Both the position numbers and the translations under genes were made by a program. Below are positions 7,621 to 12,753 of a stretch of DNA of 12,753 bases, in pieces. Under the pieces are notes generated by a model that worked only from the letters and a program-made list of their open reading frames with translations, did not search any database and was not told the DNA's origin. The DNA is taken from the NCBI GenBank assembly GCA_902795985.1, contig CADBNG010000042.1, positions 1 through 12,753 on the forward strand, in the 5' to 3' direction. The DNA comes from an uncultured Lachnospiraceae bacterium (GTDB taxonomy: Bacteria; Bacillota_A; Clostridia; Lachnospirales; Lachnospiraceae). How positions within the stretch are numbered: position 1 is the first letter of the stretch; the number at the start of each line of letters is the position of its first letter.

Positions 7621-8675
7621 ACAGAATTGAACTGATGGACTGTACCCTCCGCGACGGAGGATGGGTCAATGATTTCGAATTCGGAGACCAGATTTCATTC
7701 CTTACAGGGAAGCTGGAGGAAGCGGGAATCCGGTTTCTGGAACTGGGGTACATGGATGAGACGAAAGGCAGCGTAAAAGGACGTTCCCTGTACCGGGATT
7801 TTGAGGCGCTTAAACAGAACGGTCTGGCCGGCAGTTCGGAAGCCCTGCAATTGCTGATGATCGATTACGGAAAATTCCCGGCGGAAAAAATCCCGGAGAA
7901 AACGGCCGGGACGGAAAATCCGGTGGACGGAATCCGCCTGTGCTTCCATAAAAAGGACCTGCTGCAGGCTGCCGTGACGGGCAGGAGGATTCTGGAGAAA
8001 GGGTACCGCCTCTATCTCCAGCCAATGGTGACGACCCGGTATTCCGATGACGAGCTGAAACGGATGATCGACCTTTTTCAAAAGGAATGCGCCGGGCTCT
8101 CGGCCTTTTATATCGTGGACAGCTTCGGTGTGATGAAGGAAGCGGAAATCCAGAAACGGCTTCTGCTGGCGGATTCCTGTCTGGATACGGAGATCCTCCT
8201 CGGACTGCACGCCCATAACAATCTTTCGCTTTCTTTCGCCAATGCCAGGGCGGCCTGCCGCCTGCTGTGTCCGGGTGAGCCGGCGGGCTGTTTTTCCCCG
8301 GGACGGAGAATCAGCATCGACGCCACCATGATGGGAATCGGAAAAGGCGCGGGCAATCTGCGTACGGAAGAGTTTGCCGCGTATCTGAACCGGGAAGCCG
8401 GACAGCATTTTGATATCGAAAAGCTGAAACGGCTGAGGGAGGAGGTCTTCGTGCCCCTTCGTCAGCGCTGTTACTGGGGGTACTGTCCGGAATTCGAACT
8501 GACCAGCCGTTACCGCGCGACGCCGACGTACGCGAAGTTTTTCGTGCAGGAAAACGGCTGCACGCTGGCGGAGCTGGAGAGCTTCCTGGCATCCATGGAC
8601 GAAGAAAAAAAGGATTCATTCTATCAGGAGTATGCCCTGAACGCCCTGGCAGAGCTGCGGAAGAGCGTGAAATAA
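7617..8675 (+). CDS. DRE-TIM metallolyase homologue (HMGL-like aldolase domain) in polysaccharide operon
   Basis: A 352-residue TIM-barrel protein of the HMGL-like group (PF00682). DCTLRDGGW at residues 8-16 supplies R12 and metal ligand D13. GLHAHNN supplies ligands H198 and H200. IDATMMGIGKGAGNLRTEEF (from about 234) is the conserved glycine-rich end of the barrel. Length and motifs resemble 4-hydroxy-2-oxovalerate aldolase, which cleaves or forms a bond between pyruvate and an aldehyde. However, the residue matching that enzyme's catalytic His (in RDGSH) is Trp16 here, and no acylating aldehyde dehydrogenase partner is adjacent. A divalent-metal lyase or aldolase with a different substrate is likely. 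The setting between flippase and glycosyltransferase suggests a role in making or decorating a surface glycan. The ATG overlaps the flippase stop (ATGA), with GGAG at 7608-7611. Confidence 0.82.
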   Translation: MNRIELMDCTLRDGGWVNDFEFGDQISFLTGKLEEAGIRFLELGYMDETKGSVKGRSLYRDFEALKQNGLAGSSEALQLLMIDYGKFPAEKIPEKTAGTENPVDGIRLCFHKKDLLQAAVTGRRILEKGYRLYLQPMVTTRYSDDELKRMIDLFQKECAGLSAFYIVDSFGVMKEAEIQKRLLLADSCLDTEILLGLHAHNNLSLSFANARAACRLLCPGEPAGCFSPGRRISIDATMMGIGKGAGNLRTEEFAAYLNREAGQHFDIEKLKRLREEVFVPLRQRCYWGYCPEFELTSRYRATPTYAKFFVQENGCTLAELESFLASMDEEKKDSFYQEYALNALAELRKSVK

Positions 8676-8676
8676 A

Positions 8677-8683
8677 AGAGGAG
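8677..8683 (+). promoter_or_regulatory. Strong ribosome binding site that selects a GTG start
   Basis: AGAGGAG lies six bases before GTG at 8690. No ATG in frame gives a comparable N-terminus, so this site decides the start of the tandem glycosyltransferase gene. It is among the best ribosome sites in the operon, unlike the weak one before the flippase. Confidence 0.8.
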
Positions 8684-8689
8684 TCAGCT

Positions 8690-10810
8690 GTGGAGATCAT
8701 CGTATCGGTTATTATTCCGGTTTATAATGTGGAAAAGTATGTCGGGGACTGCCTGAAGAGCGTTCAGAACCAGACTCTGGAGGAGATCGAGATCCTGTGC
8801 ATAAACGATGCGGGGACCGACGGCGGCTGGGAGATCGTGAAAAGGGCGGCGGAAGAAGACGGACGGATCCGGCTGTTTGAAAACGAGGTCAACACCGGCC
8901 TTTCAGCCGTACGGAACCGGGGGCTCTCCCAGGCAAAAGGAAAGTTCGTTTATTTTCTGGATTCCGATGACGGCATCCGGCCGGAAGCACTGGAAAAACT
9001 GGCGGAGACGGCCGAAAAGGACGGCCTTGACGCCGTAACCTTTTCCTCGGAACTCTTTTTTGAGACCGAAGAATTCCGGAAAAAGTTCGGAACGAATCCG
9101 GCGGTGTACCGGGGCGATTATCCCGATGTGTACAGCGGTAAAGATCTGATGATCCGATGGATGGAGAACAACGACTGGATTCCCCTGCAGCAGCGTTTCT
9201 TTTACCGCAGGGAGTTCCTGGAAGGAAACGGGCTGCGCTTTATGGAAGGAATCCTGCACGAGGACGAGATCTTCACGTTTGACGTGCTGATGCGCGCGCG
9301 GCGGATCCGGGTTTTAAAAGACCCCTGGTTTCTCCGGCGGTACCGCGCGGATTCCATCATGACGCGCAAAACCGGAATGAAAAACGTGGAAGGCTGCGTG
9401 CGGATCCTTCAGCATCTTTCGGAAACGAAGGACGGCTGGGCGGAAACGCCGGCCCTGGCCGCTGCGGTCACGGCCTACCGGGATAAGATTGCGGAGGACG
9501 TCCGGAAAAAGTACGCGTCCGCGGCAGGAGACGGATGCTTTGCCGTATCGCAGAACGGGCCGGAACTGAGCGTTCTGATCCCGGTGTATAATGTGGCGCC
9601 TTATCTGGAGGAATGCCTTGAAAGCGTGCTCTCTCAGGACTTCATCGATCTGGAAGTCCTTTGCGTGGATGATGCTTCAACCGACGGGTCGGACCGCATC
9701 CTCCGCGCATATGCCAAAGCGGATCCGCGAATCCGTTTGTTCCGTCAGGACAGAAACCGGGGTCAGGCCGCGGCGCGGAATCTGGCGCTGAGGGAAGCGC
9801 GGGGCGAATATGTCTATATGCTGGATGCGGACGACTGGATCCTTCCCGGAACGCTCTCCATGCTGATGAACATTGCGGAAGAAGAACAGACGGATGTGAT
9901 CGGTTTTGAAAACCGTCAGTTTGCGGACGATCCGGCCTTTGAGAAGGCAGCGGCGCAGACCCTGTTCACTTACCGGGATGCGGAAGGCCTGTATGAAGGA
10001 ACCGGGGCTTTTATCCGGGCGGTGACCGGGGACGTGCTTTCCCCCAGCGTTCCCACCTATCTGATCCGGCACGCTTTCCTGGAGGAAAAGGATCTTCGTT
10101 TTACCGAAGGCATCTTCCATGAGGATATCGGGTTTATCTTCGAAATGCTGCTGCTGGCGGACAGCGTCCGGCTTCTGCATAAAGAGGGCTTCTGCCGGCG
10201 CTTCCGGGCCCATTCCACAGTGACCGGCGGCTTTTCCCCCGCCCATGCCGAAGGATACTTAAAAAGCTGGCAGAAGGGCGTGACGCTCCGGCCTTCGATT
10301 CAGGAAAAAATGCAGAACGATCCGCGCCTTGCGGCAGCAGTCCGCAAATGGAGACGTGACGTCCTCGGCCGGATCCGTACCCTGTATCTCGGAGCGGAAG
10401 AACAGCTGTACGGCAAAGCCGGCGGAAATGTGGATGAAGAGACCGGGCTTCTCTTCACGATGCTTCAGGAAACCACAACGGGCCGGGCACGGAGCCGGAT
10501 GATCCTCGGAGAGGAGACGGTCCGGAAGCTGGAAGAAGAAAAGGAAGTATATCTTTGCGGCGCGGGTCAGTATGCCTGCCGGATGGCGGAAGTGATCGGG
10601 GCCCTTGACGTGCGGATCCGGGGCTTTCTGATGAGTCCGGAGGAACAGAAAGGACGGAAAAACTGTCACGGATTCCCGGTTTTTTCACCGGAGGAGGCAG
10701 AGAATAAAAAAACAACTGTCATCCTCGCCGTTTCGCATTATAATGAAAAGAGAAAAAAGGACATTCTTGTAAAAGCGGGCTTTGAGACGATAGTAAAGGT
10801 CAGGTTTTAA
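8690..10810 (+). CDS. Tandem two-domain family 2 glycosyltransferase with C-terminal Rossmann-like module
   Basis: A 706-residue protein made of two related GT-A domains. Domain 1 (about 6-275) has SVIIPVYNV, NDAGTDG at 39-45, DSDD at 91-94, HEDE at 190-193 and an RRYRADSIMT segment. Domain 2 (about 294-560) repeats these as SVLIPVYNV, DDASTDG, DADD at 379-382, HEDI at 477-480 and RRFRAHSTVT. Both copies keep the metal-binding DxD and the HED motif, so both may be active, possibly adding two successive sugars or alternating linkages. From about residue 620, YLCGAGQYACRMAEVIG and a following GFLMS strand look like a Rossmann-type nucleotide-binding fold; its role is unknown. No membrane helix is seen. 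It starts at GTG 8690, 14 bp after the aldolase gene, and its stop is one base before the HAD gene. Confidence 0.88.
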   Translation: MEIIVSVIIPVYNVEKYVGDCLKSVQNQTLEEIEILCINDAGTDGGWEIVKRAAEEDGRIRLFENEVNTGLSAVRNRGLSQAKGKFVYFLDSDDGIRPEALEKLAETAEKDGLDAVTFSSELFFETEEFRKKFGTNPAVYRGDYPDVYSGKDLMIRWMENNDWIPLQQRFFYRREFLEGNGLRFMEGILHEDEIFTFDVLMRARRIRVLKDPWFLRRYRADSIMTRKTGMKNVEGCVRILQHLSETKDGWAETPALAAAVTAYRDKIAEDVRKKYASAAGDGCFAVSQNGPELSVLIPVYNVAPYLEECLESVLSQDFIDLEVLCVDDASTDGSDRILRAYAKADPRIRLFRQDRNRGQAAARNLALREARGEYVYMLDADDWILPGTLSMLMNIAEEEQTDVIGFENRQFADDPAFEKAAAQTLFTYRDAEGLYEGTGAFIRAVTGDVLSPSVPTYLIRHAFLEEKDLRFTEGIFHEDIGFIFEMLLLADSVRLLHKEGFCRRFRAHSTVTGGFSPAHAEGYLKSWQKGVTLRPSIQEKMQNDPRLAAAVRKWRRDVLGRIRTLYLGAEEQLYGKAGGNVDEETGLLFTMLQETTTGRARSRMILGEETVRKLEEEKEVYLCGAGQYACRMAEVIGALDVRIRGFLMSPEEQKGRKNCHGFPVFSPEEAENKKTTVILAVSHYNEKRKKDILVKAGFETIVKVRF

Positions 10811-10811
10811 T

Positions 10812-12737
10812 ATGGAATATACAAGTATACAGAAGATTATCGACGCGATCCGTTCTCCCGGGATTGCCGCCGTCAGTTTTGACGTTTTTGACACGCTGAT
10901 CCTGCGGCCGGTGGCGGATGATTATCAGAAATTCGGGCTTCTTGACCGGAAGTTCGGGGAACTGTCATCGGGAACCCTCGCCTTTTCCGACATGCGCCGC
11001 ATGGCGGAGGAAGAGCTGCGCCGGAAAATCCGGAAAGGGCTGATCGAAAAGGAAGACGTGTCCATCAATGAAATCTATCAGGCAATCCGCAGCCGCTTTA
11101 TGCTGCCGGAGGAGATTGCCTCCGCGATGATGGAAGAGGAATTCGCGGTTGAAAAGCTCCTCTGCCGCCAGAGAAAAAGCGGAAAAACACTGTACGATGC
11201 CGCTGTCGCCGCGAACAAAACCATTATAATCACTACGGATATGTACCTGCGGGGAGACCAGATCCATATGCTCCTTACGCAGTGCGGATACGAAGGATAT
11301 GATTATCTTTTTGTTTCCTCCGAAGAGGGAAAAAGAAAGACCACCGGCAGTCTTTACCGGGAAATCTGCGACCAGACCGGCATCCTTCCGCTGCAGATCC
11401 TCCATATCGGGGACGATCCGGCGGGGGATATCGCCCAGGCAGAGCGGGAAGGCTTCCGCACGGCTTACCTGCCGAAAACCACAGAGGCTTTCGCGAAGCA
11501 GGGCTGCTTTAACCAGGTACAGGAAATCTGCCGGGACCTGACGGACTGGGAAACCGCGCAGAAGGAGCCGGGAATCGCCATTTTCCGGAAAATGGCCGCC
11601 GACCGGTATTTCGACGATCCGTTCCGGCCTTTCGAGAAGAACAGCGCCTATAATGCCGATGCCTATTTTGTCGGATACGCCGCCCTCGGCATGCATGTGC
11701 TCGCGCTGGTGAAATGGCTGGCGGAGAACGTGCAGAGAGATCATGTGAAAAAACTTCTCTTTCTTTCGAGAGACGGTTTTCTTCCCATGCAGGTTTATGA
11801 AGCATACCGCCAGTATCATCCGGAGCTTCCGCCCTGCGGATATCTTTACGCTTCCCGGCTTGCGCTCCTTCCCGTGATGATGAAAGAGCCCCGGGATCTG
11901 TTCGGCCTGCCGGTGGACCTGTCCTGGCAGACTCCGAAAAAGCTTCTTAAGATCCTCGAATTCTGTTCGGTTCCGGACGCGGAAAAATGGATGTGGGACG
12001 CGACGTCGGATCCGGACGAGACCTTTACCAACGAGAGCTTTACGGAATTCATCAGCGTCTTTATGGAACGGGCGTATGATAAGGAAAAGCATGAACAGAG
12101 CCGGCAGCGGGTCCGGGATTATCTTCTGCATAATCCCCATGCTTTCATCGAGGACGGCACGGCCGTTTTTGATTCCGGATACAGCGGACGTTCGGCGTCC
12201 GCGATCCAGGACGCGGCGGGAAAGGATATTGTCCATTATTATTTCCAGGGGAACGGCGCCGGCTGCCTGAAAAAAGAAGCGGCAACCGGGATCCGGATCC
12301 GGGCGTTCTTTGACTTCAGTCCGTATATGGAGCCCGCCATGCGGGAATACGCCTATCTGGAACCGGCTCCTTCCTGCATCGGTTATTCCGCGAATCTGAC
12401 GCCGAGATTCGACATCGGTCCCGCCAAGGGATATAAAGCGGCGGCAGACCGCATGCAGGACGGCGCAATGGATTTCGTGAAGGATTACCTGAGAACCTTC
12501 GCGGGGTATGAAAAGCAGACGGGATTCCGTTACCACAACGCGGCCATGCCGTTTGAGGCCTTTTTAAGGTTCTGTTCCGGAAAGGACCGGGAGCTGTTCG
12601 CGCACGTCATGTTTGACGACGAGCTCTGGGGAGGACGAAGGGATATCGATCTGGAGCGTTTGATGACCGCGAGGATCGGCAAACTCCCGGACTATGCAAG
12701 GTCGGAGGAAGAAGAATCCCTGAGGAAGCCGTTATGA
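10812..12737 (+). CDS. HAD-superfamily hydrolase with large C-terminal domain of unknown function
   Basis: A 641-residue soluble protein. Its first 230 residues form a HAD hydrolase: motif I is DVFDT with D24 and D27; motif II TTDMY ends with T142 before D143; the motif III lysine is K176 (or K174); motif IV is GDD with D201 and D202, and D206 nearby. All catalytic positions are present, so phosphatase or phosphotransferase activity is likely. The arrangement resembles COG5610-type HAD proteins found in polysaccharide loci. Residues from about 255 to 641 belong to no family I can name. They include FLSRDGF (317-323) and DSGYSG (454-459), with acidic residues in a repeated strand-like setting, perhaps a second degenerate hydrolase-like fold. 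The ATG at 10812 follows the previous stop by one base, with only weak AGG sites. The stop overlaps the next start. Confidence 0.8.
   Translation: MEYTSIQKIIDAIRSPGIAAVSFDVFDTLILRPVADDYQKFGLLDRKFGELSSGTLAFSDMRRMAEEELRRKIRKGLIEKEDVSINEIYQAIRSRFMLPEEIASAMMEEEFAVEKLLCRQRKSGKTLYDAAVAANKTIIITTDMYLRGDQIHMLLTQCGYEGYDYLFVSSEEGKRKTTGSLYREICDQTGILPLQILHIGDDPAGDIAQAEREGFRTAYLPKTTEAFAKQGCFNQVQEICRDLTDWETAQKEPGIAIFRKMAADRYFDDPFRPFEKNSAYNADAYFVGYAALGMHVLALVKWLAENVQRDHVKKLLFLSRDGFLPMQVYEAYRQYHPELPPCGYLYASRLALLPVMMKEPRDLFGLPVDLSWQTPKKLLKILEFCSVPDAEKWMWDATSDPDETFTNESFTEFISVFMERAYDKEKHEQSRQRVRDYLLHNPHAFIEDGTAVFDSGYSGRSASAIQDAAGKDIVHYYFQGNGAGCLKKEAATGIRIRAFFDFSPYMEPAMREYAYLEPAPSCIGYSANLTPRFDIGPAKGYKAAADRMQDGAMDFVKDYLRTFAGYEKQTGFRYHNAAMPFEAFLRFCSGKDRELFAHVMFDDELWGGRRDIDLERLMTARIGKLPDYARSEEEESLRKPL
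12722..12728 (+). promoter_or_regulatory. Ribosome binding site of the gene leaving the window
   Basis: GAGGAAG inside the end of the HAD gene lies five bases before ATG 12734 and supports a coupled start there. Confidence 0.6.
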
Positions 12738-12753
12738 ACTGCAGGGAACTGAA
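12734..12753 (+). CDS. Start of a further operon gene (3' part outside window)
   Basis: ATG at 12734-12736 overlaps the TGA of the HAD gene (ATGA, 12734-12737) in the same way as two earlier junctions in this operon, and has a well spaced GAGGAAG upstream. Only six full codons are visible, reading M-N-C-R-E-L, so no product can be named. The reading frame has no stop before the window ends. Confidence 0.55.

Noticed and set aside
12289..12304. Clusters of GGATCCGG-like palindromes here and at many other places in the window
   Set aside because: They fall in coding sequence and come from frequent Arg-Ile-Arg and Asp-Pro codon combinations (CGG ATC CGG). No regular spacing or intergenic position suggests a site.

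Overview
The window reads as chromosomal DNA from a GC-rich member of the Firmicutes/Clostridia, plausibly Lachnospiraceae-like. That is an inference from the gene families (DUF2304 plus DPM1-like GT2 pairs, DUF2142, the low-GC-Gram-positive type of nicotinate phosphoribosyltransferase), strong AGGAG-type ribosome binding sites and CGG/CGC-rich arginine codons; no rRNA or marker gene fixes the taxon. All ten supported coding regions lie on the + strand. No tRNA, rRNA, insertion sequence, CRISPR array or convincing intrinsic terminator was seen.

Region 1 (1-2002) is housekeeping. The 3' end of a COG0523/CobW-family metallochaperone GTPase enters from the left. It carries a striking tandem His-block/Asp-Glu-block repeat in front of its C-terminal domain. 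It is followed by a complete nicotinate phosphoribosyltransferase gene (pncB, NAD salvage).

Region 2 (2073 to the right edge) is the interior of a cell-surface polysaccharide or glycolipid operon. In order it encodes: a small DUF2304 membrane protein with a C-terminal coiled coil; a soluble DPM1-like family 2 glycosyltransferase; a DUF2142 polytopic membrane protein; a second family 2 glycosyltransferase; a Wzx-type flippase; a DRE-TIM (HMGL-like) aldolase homologue; a protein with two family 2 glycosyltransferase domains and a C-terminal Rossmann-like module; a HAD-type hydrolase with a large uncharacterised C-terminal half; and the first codons of one more gene. Genes are separated by at most 14 bp or overlap by 4-14 bp, so one transcript with translational coupling is likely.

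Proposed working model: the DUF2304/DPM1-like pair makes a polyprenyl-phosphate-linked sugar at the inner face. The DUF2142 protein could use it on the outer face. The other glycosyltransferases build a lipid-linked repeat unit that the flippase exports. The aldolase-like and HAD proteins may make or modify an unusual building block. The initiating sugar-phosphate transferase, the polymerase and nucleotide-sugar enzymes are not in the window, so the locus must continue to the right or lie partly elsewhere. The two most interesting points are the DUF2304/GT2 pair as a possible bacterial analogue of the eukaryotic DPM3/DPM1 split synthase, and the aldolase homologue that lacks a key residue of its closest known enzyme class.
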